From positions 388,126 through 452,125 of the forward strand of contig JXTB01000303.1 in assembly GCA_002914805.1 (NCBI GenBank): a DNA stretch of 64,000 bases. The letters run 5' to 3'. The DNA comes from Parasponia andersonii. Taxonomy: Eukaryota > Streptophyta > Magnoliopsida > Rosales > Cannabaceae. The translations under genes and the position numbers were made by a program. Under the pieces are notes generated by a model. It was not told the DNA's origin. It saw only the letters and a list, made by a program, of their open reading frames with translations, and did no database searches. This document shows, piece by piece, positions 38,227 through 49,424 of this stretch (position 1 is the first letter of the stretch; each line of letters opens with the position of its first letter).

Positions 38227-38700
38227 TCACCAAGTCAGAGCTTGAATACTAGGGTCCCTCGAAGCAATAATATCAGCAGCTGAATTCCCTTCCCGATAGA
38301 TATGAGAAACATGAAAATTCAACTTTGAAATCAATCCTAGGCAACGCCTCCATGCATGTTTCCAATGCCAAGGAAAAAAATCCGAACTAGTCTTGAACAA
38401 AGCGACTAAATAAGTCGAATCACTTTTTAACCATAAGCTTCTCCAACCAAATTCCCACGCATAGGAAATAGCATGAATTGCAGCTACCAACTCTGCTTTA
38501 AACGCATATGCTTTACCAATTGGAACTGCAAAGGCACCTCTGAAAAACCCTCTGAAAGTTCGAAAAAAACCACCACAACTTGCTAAACCAGGGCTACCAA
38601 AGGCTGCACCATCTATGTTAACTTTTAACCATCCAACTGGAGGAACCCTCCAATAAACTTCGACAATTTTTGGTGCTTTTGGTGGTTTTAGGTGAACATG
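38227..38700 (-). other. Plant-type RNase H domain at the C-terminus of LINE ORF2
   Basis: An uninterrupted stretch of about 155 codons inside a decayed ORF2. It has the four acidic RNase H positions: Asp in KVNIDGAAFG, Glu in FKAELVAAIHA, Asp in WLKSDSTYLV and Asp in REGNSAADIIA. The order and the terminal HIYREGNSAAD motif match the RVT_3 / plant RNase H-like family, as reported for a branch of plant L1 elements. It would degrade template RNA during reverse transcription. It is the best preserved domain of this LINE. Confidence 0.85.
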
Positions 38701-41700
38701 AAGACACTTTAGAATATCAAGGTCCTCTACCGAATTTCACATAGAGCCTTTGGCAGTCAAATTAGACTCAGCAATTGCACGCTAAATAAAAGAAATGGCA
38801 GAATGCATAGAAGTAAACTCATTATCACACAACAATTTGTTACGAGAAGACTAAATAATCCAAACAACAGTCACGATTGCTGTCCTCCAAAGTTATGAAA
38901 TCTGAGAACTGAAATTGGCTTCCATAGCATCCATCCAAAGATCAATTATTGAGCCATCTAAATGAATTTTCCTGCGAAATGCTGAAGAAACAGCACCCCA
39001 AAAACTACTTTTAAACTTACAAGTAATAAAAAGATGATCTACATCTTCCTCATGACGATAGCAAAAATGATAACAAGAAGACATAGAAAATCCTTTTCGA
39101 ATCAGATTATGTTTTGTTGGTAACTTATTCTGAAGCAGTCGCCAAAAATTAACGTTGATAGAGGAATAAAATGAGCCTAGAACTTGCTTCCCCATCTTTC
39201 CTTTGATGTTGGACCAGCCAAAAACTTATAAGAATCAGCATAAGTAACTACCCCTGTTCAAGTCAGAGAATCAGAAGAATCCCCAATTACAATTCTACGA
39301 ATTTCATAAGAAATTGACGGAAATTTGGAGACAAACGAAGTGGAAGAGTCCACTCTGAGTTGGAAACCAGATCTCTAATAACTATGCCAAAACTAGGTTC
39401 CATAGAGTCAACATAACTAATTTGCTCAATTAAAGGAGTACCAGGCCAATTGTCACTCCAAAAAGAAACCTTTGAATTTTTACCGACCAGCCATATTGAT
39501 TCTTCAATAATAGGATGAATATATGCTCTCAAAGCACACCAGATAGATGATTTCCAAAATCTTCTTTGAGAGAATCCGTTAGAGAAAAAACGACCTCTAA
39601 GAAATTTACACATAAAAGAATCATTCGTCATTAAACTCCAAGGGAGCTTCTTTAAAAGGGCTGAATTAAGGGTAATTGGATCCTGAAGACCAAGACCCCT
39701 GTCTTTTTTAGGCTTACAACACATCTGCCATGAAACAACTACTGGCTTCACTATCTTTGAAGAACCAGACTATAAGAAATTCCTGATAGAAGAAGTCAAA
39801 TCCTTTAAAAGAGTCACTGACCAACAATAGACTTAGAAAGAATAGGATAACTTACCCATAACAACCGAGTTGATGAGACTAACCCTCCCAGCCATAGAAA
39901 TAATTAAGCCTTTCCAATATTCAAAATTAACATAGATCTTATCCAAAATCAGTTGAAAACTAGAACATTTTGGAGAGCCAACAAAGAGAGGGACCCCAAG
40001 ATACATAAAAGTTGAACCACCTTTTTTCATACCCGTTTGAGCTAAAAAACCAGAAACCATAGCAGGAGAGATAGCACTACCAAAAAAGATGGAAGACTTA
40101 CTAAAATTGACTTGTTGTCCAGAAAAGCCTTCATATTTATGGAGAGCATTAAATATTGCTTTAATATTAGACTTGGAAGCTCGAGCAAACAACAAAACAT
40201 CATCTGCAAATAAAAAATGGACTGGAGCCTTTTCATTTCTCGAAGAAGTCATCGGGATAAGACTGTCGTTCTCAACCAATGAAGTAATAGACCGACTGAA
40301 ATAATCTTCCATAAGAGCAATAAAAGAGGCAAGAGAGGATCCCCCTGTCAAACACCTCTAGAGCAAGAAAAGTAACTATGCAGAGAACCATTGATCAAAA
40401 TCGAGATTCGAGCAGAATGAAAAAGAGTATTCACCCAAGAAACAAAAGTAGAGTTGAAGCCAAAAGAAAAAAGCACCACTTTAATAAAGTCCTAGCGCAA
40501 GGTATCAAAAGCTTTTCTTATATCCAATTTCAAAGCAACATTACCCCCAAAGCTCTTCTTGTCCAAGCAATTAAAGCACTCTGAAGCTCCAACAATACAA
40601 TCCTTAATATTCCTGCTAGGAACAAAACCGAACTGATTGGGAGAAATGATCCAAGAATAAACACGACCCAACAATCCGCAATAATTCTAGCAATTAGTTT
40701 ATATAAAACATTCCCCAAGACAATAGGACAGTATTGATCAATCGTAAGGGCTTGATCCACTTTAGGAATTAACACAAGAAAATTGGAATTAAGCCCAGGA
40801 GGTAAAATTACAGTAATAAAGAAGTGTTGAACGGCAGAAACCACATCCTTACTTACAATCTCCCAGCAATGACGAAAAAATGTACTAGAGAAGCTATCAG
40901 GACCAGGAGCACTCAAAGCATCCATATCAAAAACTATTAATCGAATTTCATCTTCATTAGGCACACGACAAAGCTCCATATTATTTGAAATAGAAACCAG
41001 GATCGGTATAAGATCGCTAACTATAGACAAATCTAGTACATAAAGATGAGATTCCTTGAATAAATCTTCATAAAAGTTCTGAATCTGGGCAGAAATCAAA
41101 TCAACATTCTCTACCAACTCATCGCCAATCTTCATATGACACAAATTCTTTTTGGCCCAATGACATTTCACCACATTATGGAAGAAGGAAGAATTACGAT
41201 CTCCCTCCTTTAACCACTTAACTCTGCTCTATTCATGAAGATAAGTTTCCTCTTAAGACAAAAAAGTATCCAAAGTAGAAAGTGCTTCAACTTCCTGCTT
41301 TAAAAGAGAGTCAGAAAACCCCTCCCTACCCAACTGCTCTTGAATAACTGAAACATTCTGAGTAGCTCTCGCAATACTAAGTTTGAAATCCCCAAAAAAT
41401 TCCAAGTCCAAACTTTTAGCTCCCGTTTCAAAACCTTTAGATTATTAATAAGAATAGTAAATGGAGAACCAAAAGACAGAAGAGACCAAACATTATGGAC
41501 AAGATCCATAAAAGTAAGATGGGAAAGCCAAATGCCTTGGAACCAAAAGGGATGAGGACCAGTAGGGGTATCCTTCAATGAAGTCAATAACAACGGATGA
41601 TGATCTAAATGGGATCAAGGCAAGCAAATGCTAGAAACCTGACGCCAGAGATTTAAAAAATCATTATTGCAGAAAGCTCTACCTAACAAAGACATAACAA

Positions 41701-42253
41701 GCCGGCCAGCATGAAAACCATGCCAAGTATAGAAAGGCCCCTGAGAATGCAGATCAACCAAGTCACTAAGAGTAACGCCAGCCCGAAAGTCTTCACAAGA
41801 ACGGCGTTTAACTATACCCATCATCTCATGAGCACCTATGACCGAGCTAAAGTCACCCAAAACTAGCCAAGGACCAACAATATGCAAGGCAGATAGAGAA
41901 TCCCATAAGTCACGACGAACAATATAGTTACAGCTAGCATAAACAAATGAAACATAAAACAATACATCATTGAAAACAAAGGATAAAGAGATATGTTGGG
42001 AATGCGAAGAAATAACCTGGAAACCAGAAACTACTGAAGAACACAAAATCCAAAGAGATGGCATCGGCTTGTCATTTTGAGCTACCATATTAAAATCAAT
42101 AGCACCCCAGAAACGATCAGAAATAGAACTGAAAAAACACATTGGCTCCGCTAAACAAAGAATCTCAGGCCGATGTCACAGACATAAATCCTTAAGAAAT
42201 CCTCGAGTGCCATCATTGGAGACACCCCAACAATTCCAATAAAGAATATTCAT
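38227..42253 (-). pseudogene. LINE ORF2: endonuclease, reverse transcriptase, zf-RVT, RNase H
   Basis: ORF2 makes the nicking endonuclease and reverse transcriptase for target-primed reverse transcription. It starts MNILYWNCWGVSNDGTRGF at 42253, the classic plant L1 opening. The endonuclease (EEP) region has GPWLVLGDFSSVIG (in 42142-41615). RT begins with APGPDSFSSTFFRHCW and LIPKVDQ (in 41174-40530). The RT active-site strand is FADDVLLFARAS (in 40351-39833), followed by YLGVPLFVGSP. A region with PVVVSWQMCCKPKKDRGLGL follows (39751-39287). The zinc-binding zf-RVT region has FWRLLQNKLPTKHNLIRKG and CHFCYRHEEDVDHLF-like text (39195-38893). An RNase H domain ends the protein (about 38700-38227). 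Several frameshifts and stops separate these blocks. Confidence 0.88.
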
Positions 42254-44373
42254 TGGGAGATAGACTTGGTAGTCCTTGTAACGGGCCGTGAAAATTGAGC
42301 CGAAGGAGCATTCTTTTTCTTGCAAGATTGGACTTCTTGCCAACCCTCGTCATGAGAAGCAAAGACTTTAGTAAGCGAGAGGTCACTAGTGTTCAAACTA
42401 TCACTTTTAGATTCCTCAACAGAAGAAGAGCCAATTTGATTAATGGTTGGAGCAATATTTTTAGAGGACGAATTAGCATGATGAATCAACGCTTGTTCGT
42501 CAATGTTTAAGACATTAGTAGTGGCCGCAGCTAAAGAAAACTAAATAGCATGAGTCGGATTCGCAACAGGCTCTGTAATCGCAACCGGATCAATAAGAGC
42601 AACTTCATCAGCCCAAAGCTTCTTTTTACCTCGTGAGTTTCCCTCGTGAATGTGTTCATTGGTAACTAAACCCTTTTTTAGAGCGGAAAATTCATTTTTA
42701 ACAGGAACATCTGGGACTTTAGGAGATTTAGTAACTGGGCGATAAACTCGTTGATGAGATCTAGAGCGACTTCTTTCCACTTTAGGTTCGGAATCTTTAG
42801 AAACAGCCAAAGATTGACCATGCCTACAGGCAGAAGCTAAATGACCAATGGCCTTGCAAGATGTACAAAAATCTGGGAGACGCTTATACTCCAAAGGGAC
42901 AAATAAACAAACTAATCCATCCTCAACCATAAGCAAATCAAATAAGGGTTGCAAAAGGTCTATATCAATTAGTATATGAGCGAAGTAGCCAAATTCCCCT
43001 TTTAGTGTCATTTCATCGAAACGAATCAGGACACCCACACCACGAGCCAAATCAAAATGTATTTGGTGATCCTAATAGACACATGGGAGCTCAAGAAACC
43101 TGACCCAAATTTGAGAATTTGCGGAGCTTTGAGTGTTTGGGTTAAAATTCGGATACCATGGCTATAGTCGTAAAATGTCCGATTTCAAATTTATATAACC
43201 CATAGTCCAGACACGATTTTGTCTTCCTCAAAAGAGAGAATAATATGGAAGAAACCTTTTCCTAATGAAATCAAATGCCAAGTAGGAGAGAGTTTCCAGA
43301 TTGATTGAAGCTTTGATTTTAAATTGACGAGTTTCCAAGGAGAGTCATCTTTGGAAAGAAATATATGTCCAATTAAGGAGAACCGACAAAGATCCAAACG
43401 ATACTTCAATGTAAGCTCATTCACCTTGACACAAACATGATTCCCCTTGATGGTTGGATTAGACATTTCAGGGGCAATAGATCCATGGGAATCAACCATC
43501 TTGCTTGAACTATCCAAACCTTGTGAGTTCAAAATCTGAGCAAAAGAAGGAACACCACCATTCCTTTGAAGAATAAGATTGGAATCATAAACAACACCCT
43601 ATGCTTGGGAGCAAGGACTGCAAAACCTTGAGAAGAAACAAGATTCAAATCAATCACCTTGAAAGAGACATGAGGACTTGAAACATCCCCAAAACCCCAA
43701 CCTGTTCTTGAACCAATTTGCTACACGAAGCACAAGATAAACCAAGATCCCTTTCATAGACCGACCCATGAGCACCTCTACTAACCAACCCATGAGCACC
43801 AACACCAATTGAAGGCAACCCAGAATCAAGAATAGGAACCCCCCACATTTACACAAGTCAAAGCAAAAGGACCAGCTCCATAACCTGGTTATAAAAACCA
43901 AGATCATGTTTCTTGGAGAAAGAAACATTGGAAACAGCTATCTTGGAAACACCCTTGAAAGGCTCAGCTACAACCACACTTGGCACATCATGAAAGAGAA
44001 GAGCATTATTCAATGTAACCGAACCTGTTCTAGGGGTTTCAAAGCCAACCGTAGTCAAGTCTTGAGATGGCCTAGCCAAGTCTTGAGCCGCAAGAAAATG
44101 CGGAGGAGAAGAGGGCAAAGCCTGAACATCTCCCTTGAAGAAAGTATTATCAGCAGAAACCAATCCAGATTTATAAGGCAAAGACGAAACGTGGTCATGA
44201 ACACGATCAGCCAAAAAAGAATCACTAGCAACCGAATCAACTGAATCATTCCTGGAATTAGGGCTAGAAGGCACATGATTTCCTGATTTTTTATTAGACT
44301 TTGAATGATAATCATTAAAGCCATCGGCAGAGAGTAGAAAAGCAATAGTGTGGCGATCTAGTGGTGAAGCCAT
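42250..44373 (-). pseudogene. LINE ORF1: DUF4283 / zinc-knuckle RNA-binding protein
   Basis: ORF1 of plant L1 elements encodes the nucleic-acid-binding protein of the transposition particle. The start is taken at MASPLDRHTIAFLLSADGF (44373). The N-terminal third is Ser/Asn/Asp-rich and low in order. A DUF4283-like region lies at 43532-43191 (RLDLCRFSLIGHIFLS, then PTWHLISLGKGFFHI). The next segment has PLEYKRLPDF followed by the zinc knuckle CTSCKAIGHLASAC (42867-42826), a CX2CX4HX4C pattern with all four ligands. A basic Arg/Ser tail follows (SRSRSHQRVYRP) and the stop is at 42250-42252. The open stretches lie in different frames, so at least three breaks are present. The TGA stop overlaps the ORF2 ATG as ATGA. 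Confidence 0.85.
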
Positions 44374-44533
44374 ATTCACCACAATGATCAAAAAACCGGC
44401 CAAGAACTATAAGAACAATCAAGAAACACTGAAGAATAGTCAAGAAATGGCAAAGAATAGACAAGAAACCGGCAAAAATTGGAAAAGTCATGAAGACAAA
44501 GGAAACCCTAGTAGAGCATTTTTCCCCTACTAT

Positions 44534-44549
44534 CCACACATGACAACAC
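44534..44549. repeat. LINE target-site duplication, right copy
   Basis: CCACACATGACAACAC, identical to the left copy; LTR sequence continues immediately to the right. Confidence 0.95.
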
Positions 44550-45928
44550 TTAAATCTTTAACTAGCACACTTTAGGGCTTTAAGTATAACTTTAATCCTC
44601 CACTTAAATTCTGTGTTTTCTGCCATATATAAAGTTTCCTTAGACATTAATTCATCAAATAAAAGCTTTAATTCAATAGCTAAAGCAATAGAAATAAATT
44701 ACTAATTCTAAATTCCACATAAAGCTCACCATGACTAGTTTGAACGTTTGTTGAAGCTCTTGCCTTCTTCTTCCACAAAACTGATTTCTAAGGCTTAGAA
44801 ATTGATCTTAGGACTCAAGAGGACCTAGAGGAATCATTATTTAAGTGGTATCAAGTGAAGAATAGAAATAAGAAAACAAAACATAGGAAGGAGAACTAGT
44901 AGAATTACCTTGATTAGTTTGGAACTATTTTGCTTTCTTGAGCTCCAAATTGAATTCTACCACTTGGAAACTCTTAGATATCGATAAAGGGAGTTGAGAG
45001 AAGTATAAAAAGTGGCTGCAGTGGTTCAAGTCATGGCTGGGGAGGAAGAGGAAAGAAATGACCAGATTTGGTCAAAAATCAATACTTAATGGCTAAGAAA
45101 TGACATAACTTAAATTCTGAGGGGTATTTTGGGTATTTTGCTCACTACTTTCCATGTGTCAAGCTCTAAAATATACATAGCATACGCACCACATAGCTGG
45201 TCAATCTTATACACCCAAGTGTAGACCAATATGGTGAAACCTAGCTTAGAAAGTGAAAACTAGTAATACTTTGACCTATAATCCCATATGGACAATCTTA
45301 TTGTAATCTAGTAGATCCTAGCCCCATAACCAATCATTAAACGTAAAAATAAGTCAATTCAACTCCAATTAATAATGCAAACTTAGTATCAATTCCTAAT
45401 TATTAGAATGCACAAAGATGATGTTACGCGATTAAGTTGAATCTAAATTAGCTTAGTGTAATTAAACACAGTTCAGTACAGTGACTACCACCTCGTGCTT
45501 ACCTGGAATGAAAATTTTTGAAAATGCTAGAAATGAGTCCTAAATATTAAATTAAGGCTAATTTATGCTAAATGCAGAGTGAATTTTGCTCCGAATAGCG
45601 TTAAAAATGCATTTTACCGAAAAACTACTATTTGGCCAAGTTATCAACAGACAAGGTTTTTAATGCATATGCATATAGTATTATTATTCATAAATGTATT
45701 CTTTGTTCTTTTCACACACCAAGCTCTCTCACTCTGAGGGTACTGAGCCCTTACACTACATAGGAACAATTTGACAACCATTAGAATAATAATACATATT
45801 GAAAGCATTTAATGATCAAAATGAGTAATTTATCATAAAATTGACACTAGTTTCATGATATGTCTATTATGCAATATGAACATGTTTATTATTATCTTAT
45901 TATGTATGTGCGAAACCTGCGCATCACA

Positions 45929-48900
45929 ATAGCCTCCTGAACTCTCTTCTAGAATTTTGAAATGAATCTAGCATCTCGGTCAGAAATAACAACTTTTGGA
46001 ATACCATGTAGTCTAATGATTTCTTGAACATACAACCGAGCCAACTGATCCAAACTATAAGTCACTTTAATCAGTAGGAAATAGGCAGACTTAGTATATC
46101 TATCCACAATGACCCAAGTTGCATCATGGCCTTTATTTTCTTAGGAAGTCCAACCACCAAATCTATAGCAATCTCTTCCTATTTCCATTGTGGCACATGT
46201 ATAGGCTTCAATGTTCCAGCAGGTCATTGATGTTTAGCTTTAACTTACTGGCATATGAGATAATGTTCTCACATCCTTCTTCATATTTGGCCACCAGTAA
46301 TACATTTTCAAATCCTTATACATCATTGTAGTACCGGGATACACAGAGTAGGGAGTAGTGTGAGCTTCTATCAATATCTCTTTTCTAATTGTTCCATCTG
46401 GCACCTACAATCTATTTCTATATCTGATAACATCATCACTAGAAATTTGGAAAACCACCGCCTTTCCAAACTCTATCTTAGTCTTTAAGCTTGTCAAATA
46501 GGGATCTGTATTCTGGCCTTATTTGATTCTCTCTAAAATTATAGGTTGCAAAGTAAGAGCTGCTAATTTCTCTATTAAACTTATAGCCACAATCTCTAAT
46601 TCCAATCGATGCAAATCCATCAAAAGATGTTTCCGATCAATATACTTAAGTGACATAGTAGCTAATGACTTTCTACTTAGAGCATCTGCAACCACAGTAG
46701 CTTTTCCTAGATGATTGTTAATTTCACAATCATAATCTTTTACTAGTTCAAGCTATCTTCTCTATCTCATAATCCCATAAGATTTTTATGCACTTTGTAA
46801 ATTTGACATATTTTTCTATAAAGATAATGTCTCTAAATTTTTAGTGCAAAAACTACTGCTTCTAGCTCTAAATCTTGAGTAGGATATTTCTTTTCACATT
46901 CTTTTAGTTGCCTAGAAGCATAGGTGTCTTTTCCAGACACTACATGACAAAGAAAGATAACTGTGACCAAGAAAGATAACTTTCTCCAACCAGAACTCAC
47001 ACTTCTTAAACTTTGCATGCAACTGCTTTTCTTTTAGGATCTTCAAAACTATTCTCAAATGCTCAATGTTCTCCTCCCTTGAGTGTGAGTAGATCAAATT
47101 ATCATTAATGAATACTATAATGAAACTATCTAAGAAATCCTTAAATACTCTGTTCATTGTATCCATAAAAGCAGCTGGAGAATTAATTAAACCGAAGGGC
47201 ATCACTAAAAACTCATAGTGTTCGTATCTCGTCCTAAAAGTTGTCTTAGGAATATCTACTTCCTTAATCTTCAATTGATGGTATCCTATTCTTAAAGCAA
47301 TCTTGGAAAATACAGAAGCACCTTGTAACTGATCAAACAAATTATCAATTCTAGGGAAAGGATATTTATTCTTGATTTTAACCTTATTTAACTCTCTATA
47401 ATCAATTCAATGCCTCATCGTTCCATTTTTCTTCTTTACAAATAACACTGGAACACCCCATGGTGAAAAGCTTGGACGTATGAAACCCTTGTCCAAAAGC
47501 TTCTGTAATTGTACCTTTAATTCCTTCAACTTCGCTGGAGCCATTCTATATAGTGCTTTAGAAATAGGAGCAGTACCAGGTAGCAAGTCAATAGTAAACT
47601 CTATCTCTCTATCAGGTGGTAATCTCAGTAAATCTTCCGGGAATACCTCTAGAAATTCATTAACTACTTGTACTTCATGTGGCGTCGTCCTAAGTTCTTC
47701 TCTAGTATCCATTACATTTTCTAGATAACTAGTGCATCCTTCCTCAAGTAACTTCCTCGCTTTTATCATTGAAATGATTGGTACCATTTTCTTCCTAGAA
47801 GACCCAAGGACAATAAACTCCTCTTCACCAGGTGGCTGAAATACTACTCTCTTACCATTACAAACAATGCTAGCATGATACTTAGACAGCCAATCTGTAC
47901 TCAAAATCCTATAAATCTAACACTATTAAGTCTACCCACAACTCTCTACCATCTATCTGTATTAGACACGTTCTCAAAACTTGACCAGAATATAGTACTT
48001 CCCCAGATGGAATAGTTACACAGTATCTTAAATTCAAAATTTCAGGTGATCTGCCCAATTTTCTCATATATGATGATGATGCAAATGAATGTGTAGTTCC
48101 TAAATCTATTAATGTATTTGCAAAGGTATCAAAGATAGAGATCTCATCTACTACAACTGATGGATCAGCCTCAGCATCTATCGCAGTCATGGTAAACACA
48201 CAAGCTGAAACTTTCTTTTTTTCACCAGAGATGGAGGGACAATCTCTAGAAGAATGTTATGTCTTACCATAGGTATAACACGCTCTACCACCAAAAAGGC
48301 ATTCACCTTTATGAGGCTTTCCACATTTGGGACATATAAGTTTCTTAGTTGGAGTAGGTTGCATTTTTTGACTTATTGCTGGGCACTTTGAAGGATCCTC
48401 TCTTTGTGCCTGACCCTGTGGAAATTTTCTTTTGCCGCCATCAAACCTTGATTGAGTACCTTTTCCAAAATTTGCATTTGTCCTTGCCATATTTATGTTT
48501 CTTCTAATTTCTAATGCCTTTAGCACCTTCAGTTCAGCTTCAAGGGCTTTCTCTGCAACTTTTATGTAAGGTACACATTTTCTTGTAGACATCTTAATAT
48601 CCCGATATATTTTTGCTTTAAGCCCCTATAGAAACTGATTTACTTTCAACTCGTTGGTACTCAACATATGAGGAGCAAAGTGGGATAGCTCATCAAATTT
48701 CTTTATATAATCATACACAGACATGCCACCTTGCCTTAAATTAGTAAACGCAGCCGCCTTTGCAAGTCGATGAGCTTCACCAAAGTACTTCCTGTAAAAG
48801 ATTTCCTTAAATCTCTCCCAAGTCAATCTGCTAACATCAGTGATTGACTTTATGGAATCCTACCATTGCTTGGCATCCATTTGGAACATATAAGCAGCAT

Positions 48901-49424
48901 AAGAAACTTTCTCCTCTTCAGGGATTCTTATATAATAAAAGATACCCTCCAAACTCCGAATCCACTCCTCAAATAATAATGGATCAGTTTCACTTTTAAA
49001 AGCTAGAGGTTTATTCTTCCTAAACTTTTCAGAAGCTAGTTCACGATTTTCTTGTCTAGTTACAACTTGTATTGGCAATTGTTCGTCTCTCATTTGATCT
49101 CATTTTATAAGCCTCTCTTTTTGTTGGGCTTGTCTCTCTACTAATTCAACCAATCGATGTATAGTAGTATCTTTGTCATTGTCTTGATCACCCCTCTATT
49201 GGCTAGTCTAACCTCTACTCCTTGGCATAATTTTCTGTACAATGGCCCTTTACTTACAAACAAATATAATAGCCAATAATAATGTGTGCATCAAATTAAT
49301 ATAACAAAATAAAGTGCACGTATGCAATTAATTAGACTTACTAGTTGACTGAGCTTTCTATCACATGATCATATATACATAGGCGGTCTTCAGAAACAAC
49401 TAAACCTGGCTTTGATACCACAAC
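45929..49424 (-). pseudogene. Gag-pol body B of E1 (gag, PR, RT, RH, part of INT)
   Basis: Minus strand, directly downstream of the primer site. Gag starts near 49230 with a Met-Pro-Arg-Ser-Arg opening. The capsid core has DPLLFEEWIRSLEGIFYYI and WERFKEIFYRKYFGEAHRLA (in 49093-48626). A Lys/Gln-rich linker follows, then the double metal-binding segment CPKCGKPHKGECLFGGRACY (about 48340-48280). Protease lies near 48200-47909, and the linker EFLEVFPEDLLRLPPDREIE and RT entry at 47904-47407. RT continues to about 46912 with [19 protein letters not shown]. RNase H and integrase remnants run down to 45929, where LTR copy C begins. It overlaps pol body A in content. Fossil with many breaks. Confidence 0.85.
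49409..49420 (-). promoter_or_regulatory. Primer binding site of E1
   Basis: On the minus strand it reads TGGTATCAAAGC, one base off the canonical initiator tRNA-Met site TGGTATCAGAGC, and is separated from the LTR by four bases. It fixes the minus orientation and shows that 49425-52260 is the 5' LTR. Confidence 0.9.

Larger units (their letters stand above)
37875..44533 (-). mobile_element. L1-type LINE, near full length, with RNase H; 16-bp target duplication
   Basis: A 6.66-kb non-LTR retrotransposon on the minus strand, ending in a nine-base poly-A tail (T run at 37875-37883 on plus). It is flanked by CCACACATGACAACAC at 37859-37874 and 44534-44549, a perfect 16-bp target duplication inside LTR copy C. 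The 5' leader is about 160 bp. ORF1 is 44373-42250 and ORF2 is 42253-38227, overlapping by two bases, followed by a 3' UTR of about 350 bp. Both ORFs carry several stops and frameshifts, so it is inactive, but full length and a perfect target duplication suggest it is younger than the host LTR. Confidence 0.93.
37437..45928 (-). mobile_element. Partial LTR copy C, split by the LINE
   Basis: LTR-family sequence occupies 37437-37874 and resumes at 44550-45928, ending CCTGCGCATCACA like the other LTR termini. The two pieces are contiguous in the family LTR apart from the LINE and its target duplication. About 1.8 kb of a 2.84-kb LTR is present; the rest is replaced by pol body A at 37436. It abuts integrase sequence of body B at 45929. 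It may be one LTR of a second element whose body is A. Confidence 0.8.
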
